Origin: Vibrio gallaecicus
GTDB taxonomy: Bacteria; Pseudomonadota; Gammaproteobacteria; Enterobacterales; Vibrionaceae
DNA: 64,000 nt
Assembly: GCF_024347495.1 (NCBI RefSeq)
Contig: NZ_AP025490.1
Coordinates: forward strand, 1,178,001 to 1,242,000
Direction: 5' to 3'
Shown piece by piece: positions 39,093 to 48,715 of this stretch (position 1 is its first letter; every line of letters begins with the position of its first letter). A program made the translations under genes and the position numbers. Below the pieces are notes generated by a model. That model had not been told where the DNA came from and made no database searches. It was given only the letters and a program-made list of their open reading frames with translations.

Positions 39093-39488
39093 CTACTTAT
39101 TTGCACAAGTCTCTTTATTGATCAGTTGCTCAACAACCAGTTGACCACGGGTATTTCGTATTTTGATGTTGTACATCAAGCCCATATCAATGTTGGAACG
39201 TATATCTGAACTAGTGCAGTAGCTATTAATGCTCATTGCTAAAACGTCTGAAACAGGTCTGGCACCTTGCTCATCTTGATTGTAAATCATCATGATTTCT
39301 ATGACGTTTTTCTTAGCTAGCACTCGCATTACAGATAAAGGCCCGTACTCAATCGGTAAGCCGGCAGATAACACACCAGCACGATGCTGAGCCATCATTT
39401 CTAACTGACGCTGTTCATCAGCATTATTAGAGCTACAGCCCGAGATTAATGCCGTTAAAGCTAAGGTACTTAAAATCCACTTTTTCAC
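39093..39488 (-). CDS. aspS: Type II secretion pilotin AspS (GspS-beta type)
   Basis: 131-residue outer-membrane lipoprotein. The open frame extends back to 39632, but the GTG at 39488 gives a clean lipoprotein signal, VKKWILSTLALTALISGC, with Cys at residue 18. The start is one base after the yciI stop, so translation is coupled. The body (SSNNADEQRQL, YGPLSVMRVLAKKN, SINSYCTSSD, NKETCANK) matches my memory of the Vibrio AspS pilotin, which targets the secretin GspD to the outer membrane, and which in V. cholerae also lies near metE. Two Cys in the C-terminal half could form the conserved disulfide. Confidence 0.85.
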   Translation of the reverse strand: MKKWILSTLALTALISGCSSNNADEQRQLEMMAQHRAGVLSAGLPIEYGPLSVMRVLAKKNVIEIMMIYNQDEQGARPVSDVLAMSINSYCTSSDIRSNIDMGLMYNIKIRNTRGQLVVEQLINKETCANK

Positions 39489-39489
39489 G

Positions 39490-39786
39490 TTAGAATACTT
39501 TTTTAAATGGTTTAACAATGACGTTTTGATAAACACCAGCTTCAATGTAAGGGTCTGAGTCAGCCCATGTTTGCGCATCTTCCAATGAATTGAACTCAGC
39601 AATAACCGTTGAACCAGTAAAACCAGCTTCACCAGGGTTATCAGAATCGATAGCTGGCATAGGCCCTGCAGTTAACAGGCGACCTTCGTTTTGTAATTCT
39701 TGAAGCCTAGCTAAATGTTGCGAGCGAACACTGAGTCGCTTTTCTAAAGAATTCTCAACATCTTGAGAAAAAATTACGTACCACAT
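39490..39786 (-). CDS. yciI: YciI family protein
   Basis: 98-residue cytosolic ferredoxin-like-fold protein. It matches YciI in [18 protein letters not shown], the R-x-x-H-L-A-R segment, [10 protein letters not shown] and [22 protein letters not shown], which contain the His/Asp pair of this fold. The function is unknown; family members resemble muconolactone isomerase and chlorite-type folds. Its stop is one base from the aspS start. Confidence 0.93.
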   Translation of the reverse strand: MWYVIFSQDVENSLEKRLSVRSQHLARLQELQNEGRLLTAGPMPAIDSDNPGEAGFTGSTVIAEFNSLEDAQTWADSDPYIEAGVYQNVIVKPFKKVF

Positions 39787-39920
39787 ATGGGATATCCTTA
39801 TTGAGATTCACTACGGGTTATAGAAAGGGCATGCCGCTAATTTACGCGAACTGAAAAGGAATAAAAGGGGGAAATTTAATAAAGTGTGAAACTGTACGAA
39901 ACGTGTTGTGAGTCAGTAGC

Positions 39921-39948
39921 CTTTGGTTACTTTAATCGTAACCAAAAG
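39921..39948. other. Perfect hairpin in yciI-yciA gap
   Basis: CTTTGGTTAC / GTAACCAAAG with a seven-base loop, in the 229 bases between yciI and yciA. It lacks a T-run. It could end yciA transcription with help from Rho, or stabilise an RNA end. Nothing else stands out in this gap. Confidence 0.5.
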
Positions 39949-40015
39949 CTGAACATTAATGTAGCTGGGTTGATGAACCAAAAGTGTTCTTCACAGAAGC
40001 GGTTTGTGGGAAGCC

Positions 40016-40414
40016 CTATACAGGGTTAACAGCTCTAGGTTTGCCTTCAGTATCAATAGCTACATAGTTGAACGTAGCATCACAAACCATAAAGCGGTCT
40101 TCAACGCCATGCTCTTTTACCGGTTTAACCCACACTTCTAAGTCAATGCTCATTGATGTGCGACCGATTTTAGTACATTCCCCATAACAACAAACTACAT
40201 CACCTACACGAACCGGTTTTTTAAATGTGATACTTGAAACGGAGACTGTCACTATTCGTCCTCCCGAAATTTCTTTCGCAAGTATCCCACCAGCAAGATC
40301 GAGTTGAGACATGATCCAACCGCCAAAAATGTCACCATTGGCATTGGTGTCTGCAGGCATAGCAAGAGTACGTAAAAGTAATTGGCCCTTCGGCGCATCA
40401 ATAGTTTGACTCAT
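40016..40414 (-). CDS. yciA: Acyl-CoA thioesterase YciA
   Basis: 132-residue hot-dog-fold enzyme that hydrolyses acyl-CoA. The frame reaches a TTG at 40438, but the ATG at 40414 gives MSQTIDAPKGQLLLRTLAMPADTN, the usual N-terminus. The active-site motif ADTNANGDIFGGWIMSQLDLAGG, with Asn and Asp of the YciA group, is complete, as is VTVSVSSITFKKPVRVGDVV. It belongs to the yciI-yciA-yciB neighbourhood common in gamma-proteobacteria. Confidence 0.95.
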   Translation of the reverse strand: MSQTIDAPKGQLLLRTLAMPADTNANGDIFGGWIMSQLDLAGGILAKEISGGRIVTVSVSSITFKKPVRVGDVVCCYGECTKIGRTSMSIDLEVWVKPVKEHGVEDRFMVCDATFNYVAIDTEGKPRAVNPV

Positions 40415-40445
40415 TATAAGGATTTCCCAGAACAACAAATAAGCA

Positions 40446-40477
40446 AGCGGCCAATAACATAAAAGCTATTGGCCGCT
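40446..40477 (-). terminator. Hairpin downstream of yciB
   Basis: AGCGGCCAATA / TATTGGCCGCT perfect 11-base stem with a ten-base loop. On the minus strand it is followed by T-rich sequence, so it may act as the yciB terminator ahead of yciA. Confidence 0.6.
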
Positions 40478-40536
40478 GTATAGATTAATTAAGTCGATTA
40501 TATCAAAAAGGTGACTTTAGATGTCACTTTGAAACA

Positions 40537-41103
40537 TTAGTTATCGTCTGAATTTTTATCTGTTAACTCTTGCTGTTTCTCTTTTGGAAGGTTCTTGTAG
40601 ATATATCCCCCAGTTAATAAGGTAAATCCAAAGGTTGCAGCCAGTAAGCCGAACACCTTGAAGTTAACCCAAGTATCAAGAGGGAGGTTAAAAGCGACGT
40701 AAACATTCAGAATGGCACAAGCCGTAAAAAAGCAAGTCCAAGCCCAGTTGATCTTGCTCCAAACTGAATCGGGTAGGGTGATCTCTTTACCTAGCATACC
40801 TTTAATCGCAGACTTACCCATTAATTGGCTTACGGTCAAACCAATCGCAAAAAGAGAATACACAATAGTGACCTTCCACTTAATGAAGTTGTCATCATGT
40901 AAGAAAATAGTCATGCCGCCAAATACCGCCACCATTAAGAAGGTGATGACCTGCATTTTTTCTACTTTTTTGTAGATAAAGTAAGTGAGGATAATTTGAA
41001 TGGCTGATGCAACAATCAAAGCGCCGGTAGCTGTGTAGATGTCATACATCTTATACAAGGCAAAGAAAATAATAAGAGGAATGAAATCAAGAATTTGCTT
41101 CAT
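40537..41103 (-). CDS. yciB: Inner-membrane protein YciB (IspZ/septation protein A family)
   Basis: 188-residue protein with five or so TM helices. It matches YciB in [46 protein letters not shown] and [22 protein letters not shown]. It is known to interact with cell-elongation and division proteins and to influence envelope integrity. The C-terminus is a charged Lys/Glu/Asp tail. Length is close to E. coli YciB (179). Confidence 0.95.
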   Translation of the reverse strand: MKQILDFIPLIIFFALYKMYDIYTATGALIVASAIQIILTYFIYKKVEKMQVITFLMVAVFGGMTIFLHDDNFIKWKVTIVYSLFAIGLTVSQLMGKSAIKGMLGKEITLPDSVWSKINWAWTCFFTACAILNVYVAFNLPLDTWVNFKVFGLLAATFGFTLLTGGYIYKNLPKEKQQELTDKNSDDN

Positions 41104-41211
41104 TGGAAATGAATATCCATGTTGTTGAGTTGCAGACAGTCTAACGAAAACTGTCTCGATGCTAAATAGCCCGAGACAATTGGAATTAAGTTTTTTGCCC
41201 GATACGGGATC

Positions 41212-41460
41212 TTAACGAAGGGTGCTAGTCTGATACCGAGGAATGAGGTTTTTGATATCTTCTAAATAGCCTTCGCTTTTTAGGTCATCAAGAGTACTTT
41301 CTAATTCTTGTTCACTCATTGCAAAGCATGTTGACTTGCCTGTCGTTAAATCAAGATATTCATGGTACTCGCGCTCTGTAAAGTGCCCAATTCTGTCCAT
41401 CAGTAGGGTTTTAATTCCGTGGTGAATTAAGCCGTAGTATGTGTGTCTTTCGAGAGTCAT
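41212..41460 (-). CDS. Small hypothetical protein
   Basis: 82 residues, no signal peptide or TM helix. A strong ribosome site GGAGG lies seven bases before the ATG. Charged helices (EQELESTLDDLKSEGYLEDIKN) follow a His/Tyr-rich start. I recognise no family. A five-codon open frame (ATG at about 41476) ends inside the start region and could couple translation, but this may be chance. It is separated from yciB by about 108 bases on the same strand. Confidence 0.65.
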   Translation of the reverse strand: MTLERHTYYGLIHHGIKTLLMDRIGHFTEREYHEYLDLTTGKSTCFAMSEQELESTLDDLKSEGYLEDIKNLIPRYQTSTLR

Positions 41461-41742
41461 AGCCGATCCTCCATATGCTCGCCGTAGGGGTATGAGTGGC
41501 GAATGTCCGTACTAAAACTGTTACTGATGACCCTGCAAACAAAGTGCCAAAAAATATATCGTTCAGAGTTGCTAGTGACGAGTTCTCAAAACAATAAGGT
41601 ATTTAGGTAGTTATAATTTAGAGCGAAGAAAAAATTAAGTACATGCATTATGAATACGATATTGATTACTAATATGAGAGTTAATTTGCATATTAAAATC
41701 TGGCGCTTTTTAAGCGATTCTTATTTTGAAAACTATTAGGCA

Positions 41743-42642
41743 TTACTTAATCTCTGATTTTAATAACCACTCCATTAAAGTGGTAAGAGAGGTGTTTTGA
41801 CGGCTTTTGGGCTGAAGAAAGAAATATCCATTGCCTGAAAAAACGGTGTCAGGGCTAACTCTGGTTAATCGACCTAATTGCACATCTTGATCAGCTAAAG
41901 TGATATCGCCAATAGCAATGCCAAACCCTTGGATTGCTGCGTTCATTGATTGATCTAAAGTAGCGAATTGCTGATTTTTATTACCAGCGAGTTCTTTACT
42001 ACCAATAAATTCTAGCCAAAGCTTCCAATCACTCTGTTCTTTATTCGCATGTAACCAAGTGTAATCACTCAACTTGAATGGCTTAATGAAATGGTTCGAC
42101 TCGGTCACTTTATGGCTTGGGTCGATAACTTGGGGATTACACACTGGTGTCAATTGTTCATTAAAAAGTAGCTGACTGATAATTGAGCTTTGCTTCGGTT
42201 TTTTTCCGTAGGTAATTACTGCATCGAAAGGGTCAAACGTTGGCTCAAATACATGCTTAATTGTAGATGTCAGTTCTACATCAATATCTGGGTAATGCTG
42301 CTGAAAAGATAAAAGCTTAGGTAATAGCCATGAAGTAATACAGCTTGGGGCATTCAACCTGATTTTCGAAGGCGATGTGGCAATTTGACTCAAAGCAGAT
42401 TGCAGTTGATGAATTGTGTCTTGAATTAAAGGGACAAGTAATTCGCCTTTAGGTGTCAAAGATAACCCGCGAGCATGACGATAAAACAATTCGCAACCAA
42501 CCGACTCCTCCAAAGAGAGTATCTGCCGACTCACCGCGCCTTGGGTGAGGTTTAATTCATTAGAGGCGTGTGTGAAATTTAAATGCCGAGCCGTCGAGAG
42601 AAAGGCTTGCAGTGTTTTAGTTGAAGGTAGGTTGCCATTCAT
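41743..42642 (-). CDS. LysR family transcriptional regulator
   Basis: 299-residue LysR protein of the GcvA/AmpR-like group. The helix-turn-helix region is TKTLQAFLSTARHLNFTHASNELNLTQGAVSRQILSLEESVGCELF, followed by a co-inducer domain. It is divergent from the HisC-like and binding-protein genes across about 230 bases, so it probably regulates them. The co-inducer is unknown. The 282 bases downstream, to 41461, hold no feature I can support. Confidence 0.92.
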   Translation of the reverse strand: MNGNLPSTKTLQAFLSTARHLNFTHASNELNLTQGAVSRQILSLEESVGCELFYRHARGLSLTPKGELLVPLIQDTIHQLQSALSQIATSPSKIRLNAPSCITSWLLPKLLSFQQHYPDIDVELTSTIKHVFEPTFDPFDAVITYGKKPKQSSIISQLLFNEQLTPVCNPQVIDPSHKVTESNHFIKPFKLSDYTWLHANKEQSDWKLWLEFIGSKELAGNKNQQFATLDQSMNAAIQGFGIAIGDITLADQDVQLGRLTRVSPDTVFSGNGYFFLQPKSRQNTSLTTLMEWLLKSEIK

Positions 42643-42872
42643 AGCTTTAGTCCTTTTTCATCATAATTCTAGTTCTGTATTTCACTAATTTCACCACGAG
42701 CCATGAAAATAAGTCATGGCTATTATGTAATTATTTCGATTCATTTTCCAATGGACATTTGTTTGAATGTAAATAGTTAAGCATCATTAGTGATTCGATA
42801 TTCTCTAATTAGGCGTTATTTGACTAGTGATGCGTATGGCTTATATCTAAATTCATTGGGAAGGTAAGGAAT

Positions 42873-43976
42873 TTGACAAGTTTAATGAAAAGGCTAGTGC
42901 CACAGGCGGTAAAAAAATTAATACCTTACCAGTCTGCAAGAAGAATTGGTGGCAATGGACGGATATGGCTGAATGCCAATGAACTGGAAGCTTCATTGAG
43001 TTTTGACTTTAACGAGAATCCAAAGAGCTTAGATAAAAGAAGCTATAACCGTTACCCAGATTTTCTGCCGCATGACATTGCTAAGGCTTACCAAAACTAT
43101 TGTAGAACGAACGCTGCTACGGTGGCGGTAAGAGGGGCTGATGAAGCGATAGATTTATTAATAAGAGCTTTCTGTCAGCCAGGTAAAGATAAAATATTAA
43201 TTAGTTCCCCGACTTATGCCATGTATGAGTTTTGTGCAGATGCATTAGCCATTGAAACAGTTGATGTACCTTTGAAGTCGGACTTCAATTTAAATGTCTC
43301 TGAAATTATCTCCCAGACAAAAAATGCCAATATCGTTTTCTTATGTTCTCCAAATAACCCAACAGGTAACGCAATACCTAAAATCGACTTGATTGAAGTT
43401 CTTGAGGGGACGAAAAACTCAGCATTAGTTGTGGTCGATGAAGCTTATATCGAGTTTGAATTGAGTGCATCTGTTGTTGACCTCATTGCTGATTACCCAA
43501 ATCTGGTTGTGGTTAGAACACTCTCTAAAGCATTTGGCTTGGCGGCGGTGCGTTGCGGATTCATTTTATCCAGTGAAGAAGTCATGAGTTATGTAGCTAA
43601 ATTAATTCCGCCATATCCGATGCCTGATTGTTCAGCCGAAATTGTATTGAAAGCCTTATCAAATGAAGGGCTGGAACTGATGAAAGCTAAAACAGCAGAG
43701 TTGATTAATACCCGAAATGAGTTTGCCCAAATACTGAGCCAGTTCGATTTTATTGAAGAGGTTTACCCATCTGCGACTAACTTTGTGCTGTTACGAGTGA
43801 ATGAAAATCACGATTTATTCAATGTGTTATTGAGTGATGGCATTGTTACTCGCAACCAACATCATGAACCTGCTTTACGCCATTGCGTCCGAATCAGTAT
43901 TGGCAGTGAACAAAGTATGAAAGAAGTGATCTCGTCACTGACTCAATATGAGCAAGCGACTTTACAGACGGCATAA
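42873..43976 (+). CDS. HisC-like (histidinol-phosphate) aminotransferase paralogue
   Basis: 367-residue fold type I PLP aminotransferase. Features are PLP-lysine motif RTLSKAFGLAAVRCGF, SSPTYAMYEFCADAL, FLCSPNNPTGNAIP and VVVDEAYIEFE, all as in HisC. The 5' end is ambiguous: TTG 42873 has AAGG eight bases upstream, while ATG 42885 is in frame 12 bases later. No other his genes are nearby, so this is probably a paralogue for another amino acid or imidazole-containing compound. It is followed closely by the binding protein. Confidence 0.88.
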   Translation: MTSLMKRLVPQAVKKLIPYQSARRIGGNGRIWLNANELEASLSFDFNENPKSLDKRSYNRYPDFLPHDIAKAYQNYCRTNAATVAVRGADEAIDLLIRAFCQPGKDKILISSPTYAMYEFCADALAIETVDVPLKSDFNLNVSEIISQTKNANIVFLCSPNNPTGNAIPKIDLIEVLEGTKNSALVVVDEAYIEFELSASVVDLIADYPNLVVVRTLSKAFGLAAVRCGFILSSEEVMSYVAKLIPPYPMPDCSAEIVLKALSNEGLELMKAKTAELINTRNEFAQILSQFDFIEEVYPSATNFVLLRVNENHDLFNVLLSDGIVTRNQHHEPALRHCVRISIGSEQSMKEVISSLTQYEQATLQTA

Positions 43977-44015
43977 ACATTACTTATCGTAAACGCATCA
44001 ACTAGGAAGATAAAA

Positions 44016-44789
44016 ATGAAAAAAATAGCATTAGGATTCGCATGTGCCACCGCTTTGTTGTGTTCAGCATTACAAGCTAAAGAGGTGAGGTTGGCTTCTG
44101 ATTTTACTTACCCTCCATTCAATTACAAAAATAGTGCCGGGACACCTGTTGGGTTTGATATCGAAATCGCAGACGCACTGTGTAAGCAAGCAAGTCTAGA
44201 GTGTACTTGGGTTGCACAAAGTTGGGATTCGTTAATTCCTAGCTTACTGGCAAGGAAGTCAGATGTGATTATGGCTTCAATGCGAATTACAGAAGAGCGT
44301 AAACGAAAAGTGCTGTTTACGAATAAGTATTACCAAACTCCCGCTGTTTTCGTGGCATCTAAAAATGCATCTTTTGAGATTGATAAATCAGGCTTAGACG
44401 GAAAAACCATTGGTGTGCAGCAAGGCACGATCCATGACCGTTATGTTACTGACAAATTTGGCAAAGTTGCGAATATTAAACGCTATACAGGGCAAGATGA
44501 AGTCTACTTGGATTTGCAAAATGGTCGTTTAGACGCAACATTTGGTAATTCAGATCAGTTGTCATTGGCGTTTTTAGATAAAAAAGAAGGCGCAGGTTTC
44601 GAATTTAAAGGAAAAGCGGTGACTGATAAAGCTTATATCGGAGAAGGGACAGCTCTTGCTCTGAGGTTACAAGACAAAAAATTAGCAAAGCAATTTAACC
44701 AAGCCATTGAAGAAATTCGAGCAAATGGTACTTACGACAAAATAGCGGCTAAGTATTTCACGTTTGATATCTACGGTAGTGATCTATAG
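44016..44789 (+). CDS. Amino-acid ABC transporter periplasmic binding protein
   Basis: 257-residue periplasmic binding protein of the ArtJ/HisJ/LAO group. The signal peptide is MKKIALGFACATALLCSALQA, cleaved before KEVRLASDF. Ligand-site motifs are TYPPFNYKNSAGTPVGFDIEIADALCKQ, QSWDSLIPSLLARKSDVIMASMRITEERK and the cysteine pair near CKQASLEC. Permease and ATPase genes are absent from this window, so it must pair with components encoded elsewhere. A basic amino acid such as arginine, histidine or ornithine is the usual ligand for this group. Confidence 0.92.
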   Translation: MKKIALGFACATALLCSALQAKEVRLASDFTYPPFNYKNSAGTPVGFDIEIADALCKQASLECTWVAQSWDSLIPSLLARKSDVIMASMRITEERKRKVLFTNKYYQTPAVFVASKNASFEIDKSGLDGKTIGVQQGTIHDRYVTDKFGKVANIKRYTGQDEVYLDLQNGRLDATFGNSDQLSLAFLDKKEGAGFEFKGKAVTDKAYIGEGTALALRLQDKKLAKQFNQAIEEIRANGTYDKIAAKYFTFDIYGSDL

Positions 44790-44863
44790 GGGGTGCTTGT
44801 GTTCATCGTCTAGAACATCAGTTAATCGAAGTGTAGTTACTCATTGAAAGTATGAAAACTGAT

Positions 44864-44895
44864 TAAAAAAGCCACTCTAGGTGAGTGGCTTTTTA
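44864..44895. terminator. Bidirectional terminator
   Basis: AAAAAGCCACT / AGTGGCTTTTT perfect stem with a seven-base loop, between the binding protein and the convergent symporter gene. Confidence 0.9.
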
Positions 44896-44908
44896 AAGGA
44901 GTGATTTA

Positions 44909-46168
44909 TTAAGCTTGTTGTTTGCTCAGCTCTACTTCTTTTTCTTCATCTTTAATTAAAGAATCAACAATAACTGCACACGCTGCATCGCCAGTAATGT
45001 TCAATGCTGTACGAATCATATCGAAGATACGGTCAAGAGCGAACAATAGTGGTAGACCTTCGATTGGGATGCCAGCTGCAAGTAATACCGCAACAACCAA
45101 GAAAGAAGGACCTGGAACACCAGCTTGACCAACAGCACCTAGAGTAGACGTAATAATGATTGCAATGTATGCACCCATTGAAAGGTCAATGTTGAACAAC
45201 TGCGCGAAGAAGATAGCAACTAGACCATAGTAGATCGCGTTACCAGACATGTTGATAGTTGCGCCAAGAGGCAGAACAAATGAAGCTGTAGAGTTACGAA
45301 CACCAAGCTCTTTCTCAACGGCTTCCATTGTCACTGGAAGTGTTGCCATTGAAGACGCAGTAGATAGTGCAACTGCTTGTGGCTTCTTCATTACAGTTAA
45401 GAATTTCTTTGCAGAAGTCTTAGTGAAGATTTGAATCATTAGCGGGTAAGCAACGAAACCAAAGATTAGGATTGCAGCTACGTAAACAACGAACAGTTTG
45501 AACACCACCATAAGTGCGCCAAAACCAAACGTACCTACTGCTTCAGCCATAAGACCGAATACACCAAGTGGTGCAATGATCATCACTTTGTTGATCATCC
45601 AAACCATAGCATCAACAATTGCGTTTACACCGTTGATGATAGGGTCACGTTTTTCTTTCGCTTGTTTAGAAATAGCGATACCAAAGAATAAGCAGAAAAC
45701 GAGAATTTGCAGAATGTTTGCTTCATTCAATGATTGGAAAACGTTGGTTGGGATCATGCCAGTAATGGTTGCCCAGAACGTAGGAAGTTCACCTTTAGAT
45801 GCATATTCAGAAGAGAACATGCCTTCAACACCTGAAACATCGATGCCACGACCAGGTTCGAAAACCTCACCCATGATTAATGCAAGCGCAACAGCTAGTG
45901 CTGAAGTCAGTGCAAAGTAACCTAGTGTCGTCACGCCAACTTTACCAGCAGAAGAGCTATTGCCCAGACCAGCAGCACCTGAAATTAGTGCAACGGCAAC
46001 AAGAGGGATAACCAGCATCTTGATTAAATTGATGAAGATTGCGCCTAGTGGAGCGAACATTGTTGCGCTTTCACCCATCATTGCACCAACTGCAGTACCA
46101 ATGATCATTGCAATAACGACTTGTACGCCGATGTTGCTTAGTAAACTCTTTTCTTTTAACACTTCCAT
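44909..46168 (-). CDS. Dicarboxylate/amino acid:cation symporter (DAACS family)
   Basis: 419-residue secondary transporter of the glutamate/aspartate/dicarboxylate class. The frame extends to 46228, but the ATG at 46168 has AGAGG upstream and gives MEVLKEKSLLSNIGVQVVIAM. About eight TM helices and two re-entrant hairpins are expected. Core motifs are LSTASSMATLPVTMEAVEKELG (serine-rich hairpin), the NMSGNAIYYG segment and DRIFDMIRTALNITGDAACAVIV. It imports C4-dicarboxylates or acidic amino acids with Na+ or H+; the substrate cannot be fixed by eye. Confidence 0.92.
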   Translation of the reverse strand: MEVLKEKSLLSNIGVQVVIAMIIGTAVGAMMGESATMFAPLGAIFINLIKMLVIPLVAVALISGAAGLGNSSSAGKVGVTTLGYFALTSALAVALALIMGEVFEPGRGIDVSGVEGMFSSEYASKGELPTFWATITGMIPTNVFQSLNEANILQILVFCLFFGIAISKQAKEKRDPIINGVNAIVDAMVWMINKVMIIAPLGVFGLMAEAVGTFGFGALMVVFKLFVVYVAAILIFGFVAYPLMIQIFTKTSAKKFLTVMKKPQAVALSTASSMATLPVTMEAVEKELGVRNSTASFVLPLGATINMSGNAIYYGLVAIFFAQLFNIDLSMGAYIAIIITSTLGAVGQAGVPGPSFLVVAVLLAAGIPIEGLPLLFALDRIFDMIRTALNITGDAACAVIVDSLIKDEEKEVELSKQQA

Positions 46169-46513
46169 AACCTCTGTGCTACTAAATGGTAAATTCCTAG
46201 AATTACCCACTAATGTACGCTGTACCAATGGATAAAAATTTCGTGGTAAGTTTTACACGGATATTTTACATTTCGCAATATGAGCCCAGATGAATGCTTA
46301 TGATTACTTGCTGTTTATTGATCGATTGTTTGATTTTTACACTAATGCAAACGATTGCTATTTGCGTGAGTGTTTCTATTTATAAAATTCATTAATACTA
46401 GTGGGGGAAGTGTTTTGTTGATGAATGAGGTTTTCGAGGTTTTTCGTAGCGTTTTGTTAACATTTTCCTGTGAGTGCTGGTGTGTTTGAAGTGAATTTAA
46501 AGAGAAAATGGAA
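46169..46513. other. Intergenic stretch without recognised gene
   Basis: About 345 bases between the symporter start and the trp operon terminator. AT-rich, including the symporter promoter region. I see no gene, RNA or clear operator here. Confidence 0.6.
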
Positions 46514-46548
46514 AGCCCTAACTTCGCTGTTAACTAGAAGTTAGGGCT
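46514..46548 (-). terminator. Terminator of trp operon
   Basis: AGCCCTAACTTC / GAAGTTAGGGCT perfect 12-base stem with an 11-base loop, seven bases past the trpA stop on the minus strand. The T-tract is weak (TTCCATTTTCT). Confidence 0.75.
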
Positions 46549-46554
46549 GATTTG

Positions 46555-47361
46555 TTACTTTTGAGTTGCAGCTTTCATTGGAATAACGAAGTTAGCTAGC
46601 TCTTTAAGCATCTGTTCTGGTTGCTCTACATGTGTTTCAATGATTTTTACAACTGCAGAACCAGAGATAGCACCCGCAGCACCAGCTTCAATTGCTTCTT
46701 TTACTTGCTCAGGAGCTGAAATACCAAAACCAAGCAGCGCTGGTGGCGCATCAAACTTGTTTAAACGATCAAGCAATGCAGTAACAGGCATGTTTGCTTT
46801 TGTTTCTGCACCCGTTACGCCTGAGCGAGAAAGTAGGTATGTGTAACCGCCACCCAGTTCAGAGACCGATTGAAGTGTTTCATCACTTGCTGTTGGTGGC
46901 GCAATAAATATTGGGTGAACACCAAACTTCTCAGCCGCTGCAACAAACTCACCACTTTCGTTGGTTGGTACGTCTGCAATCAGTACTGAGTCAATACCCG
47001 CATTCGCACAGCGCTCGTAGAAGTTCTCGATACCACGTGCGTACACCAAGTTTGCGTACATTAGTAAGCCGATTGGTAGCTCCGGGTATTTAGCGCGAAT
47101 TTGACCAATAAGATCGAAACACACATCTGGTGCTACTTTTGAATCTAAAGCACGGATGTTTGCGCCTTGGATTGTTGGACCATCAGCAAGCGGGTCAGAG
47201 AATGGAATACCAAGCTCAAGTGCGTCAGCACCGGCTTCAACCAAGGTTTCCATGATCTTAAGAGACTGTTCTGGGTTAGGATCGCCAACCGTTACGAATG
47301 GTACAAATGCGCCCTGATTCTTTTCAGCTAAGCGAGTGAAGAGTGATTGATAGCGATCCAT
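46555..47361 (-). CDS. trpA: Tryptophan synthase alpha subunit
   Basis: 268 residues, TIM barrel that cleaves indole-3-glycerol phosphate to indole and glyceraldehyde-3-phosphate. The catalytic Glu is in [19 protein letters not shown] with Asp in that loop; ADVPTNES and [11 protein letters not shown] (phosphate loop) are present. Its ATG overlaps the trpB stop (TAATG), the standard coupling for an alpha-beta complex. Confidence 0.97.
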   Translation of the reverse strand: MDRYQSLFTRLAEKNQGAFVPFVTVGDPNPEQSLKIMETLVEAGADALELGIPFSDPLADGPTIQGANIRALDSKVAPDVCFDLIGQIRAKYPELPIGLLMYANLVYARGIENFYERCANAGIDSVLIADVPTNESGEFVAAAEKFGVHPIFIAPPTASDETLQSVSELGGGYTYLLSRSGVTGAETKANMPVTALLDRLNKFDAPPALLGFGISAPEQVKEAIEAGAAGAISGSAVVKIIETHVEQPEQMLKELANFVIPMKAATQK

Positions 47362-48551
47362 TATAATGCTCCTTTCTCTTTAAGAATGTCATGTACAGAG
47401 AAAATGTCTTTGTCACCACGACCAGATAAGTTAACAACTAATAGCTGTTCTTTCTCTGGATCGTCGTGAGCCATTTTGATTGCATGAGCCAAAGCGTGAG
47501 ATGACTCTAGCGCCGCGATAATACCTTCGTTACGTGCGATAGCTTGGAAAGCTTCTAGTGCTTCGTCATCGGTCACGTTGTCGTATTCAGCACGACCAAT
47601 TGCGTTTAGGTGAGCATGTTGAGGACCAACAGATGGGAAATCTAAACCTGCCGATACAGAGTAAGACTCTTCTACTTGACCGTTCTCATCTTGCATCAGT
47701 GGTGCTTTCATGCCGAAGAAGATACCCGTTTTACCGTGTTTAAGTGGCGCGCCATGTTGGTCGGTATCAATGCCTTTACCAGCAGGCTCAACACCAATTA
47801 GGCGTACAGACTCTTCTTCAATGAAATCAGCGAACATACCGATAGCGTTTGAACCACCACCTACACAAGCGATAACCGCATCAGGAAGGCGACCTTCACG
47901 AGCTAGAATTTGGTTCTTCGTTTCTTCACCAATCATGCGTTGGAAATCACGAACAATTGTTGGGAATGGGTGAGGACCCGCTGCAGTACCCAATAGGTAG
48001 TGCGCGTCTTCATAAGTTGCAGACCAGTCACGTAGTGCTTCGTTACATGCATCTTTTAGCGTTGAAGAGCCAGAATGAACAGGAATAACCTCTGCGCCCA
48101 TTAGCTTCATGCGGAATACGTTCGGGCTTTGACGCTCAACGTCTTTAGCACCCATGTAAACTCGACACTTAAGACCTAATAGCGCACAAGCTAGAGCGGT
48201 TGCAACACCGTGTTGGCCAGCGCCAGTTTCTGCAATGATTTCCTTCTTACCCATACGTTTAGCAAGCAGTGCTTGACCAAGTACTTGGTTTGTTTTGTGC
48301 GCGCCGCCGTGAAGTAGATCTTCACGCTTAAGATACAGTTTGGTTTTTGTACCTTTTGTTAAGTTGCGCGTTAGTGTTAGCGCTGTTGGGCGGCCTGCGT
48401 ATTCTTGTAGAAGCGTCATGAATTCGCTGCGGAACTCAGGATCGGCTTGTGCATCAATAAACGCTTGTTCTAGTTGATCTAGTGCTGGCACTAGGATCTG
48501 CGGTACGTATTGACCACCGTATTCACCAAAATAGGCATCGAGTTTAGCCAT
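47361..48551 (-). CDS. trpB: Tryptophan synthase beta subunit
   Basis: 396-residue PLP enzyme joining indole and serine. The PLP lysine is in [21 protein letters not shown], followed by [12 protein letters not shown] and the phosphate loop [12 protein letters not shown]. The usual N-terminal segment [14 protein letters not shown] is intact. It forms a tunnel complex with TrpA. It is separated from trpCF by 155 bases with repeats, an unusually large gap in this otherwise tight operon. Confidence 0.98.
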   Translation of the reverse strand: MAKLDAYFGEYGGQYVPQILVPALDQLEQAFIDAQADPEFRSEFMTLLQEYAGRPTALTLTRNLTKGTKTKLYLKREDLLHGGAHKTNQVLGQALLAKRMGKKEIIAETGAGQHGVATALACALLGLKCRVYMGAKDVERQSPNVFRMKLMGAEVIPVHSGSSTLKDACNEALRDWSATYEDAHYLLGTAAGPHPFPTIVRDFQRMIGEETKNQILAREGRLPDAVIACVGGGSNAIGMFADFIEEESVRLIGVEPAGKGIDTDQHGAPLKHGKTGIFFGMKAPLMQDENGQVEESYSVSAGLDFPSVGPQHAHLNAIGRAEYDNVTDDEALEAFQAIARNEGIIAALESSHALAHAIKMAHDDPEKEQLLVVNLSGRGDKDIFSVHDILKEKGAL

Positions 48552-48653
48552 TGTGTTATTCCTTTAATTCTATTGATGCGTATTCACACCAAGTCATTTA
48601 ATCTTGTTTGAGCTTCGCAAAAGGCAAAGCTCATAAATAAGTAGCTAGTAGTA

Positions 48654-48715
48654 AGGCTCGTAATTTAAAAAGCTGAGTAATTCAGGAAGCTTAGTAATTT
48701 AAAAGCTTAGTAATT
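48654..48715. repeat. Four-copy imperfect tandem repeat at end of trpCF
   Basis: Units beginning at 48654, 48670, 48687 and 48703 repeat AAGCTTAGTAATT with a 16-17-base period. The last unit contains the trpCF stop and the last sense codons, so the tract looks like a duplication of the gene's 3' end. Confidence 0.8.

Noticed and set aside
39489..39632. Longer aspS product from 39632
   Set aside because: It overlaps yciI; the lipoprotein signal begins cleanly at the GTG at 39488, so the extra 48 residues are not real.
45960..46235. Plus-strand frames opposite the symporter gene
   Set aside because: They are long because the antisense of a membrane protein gene lacks stops; no ribosome site or family match.
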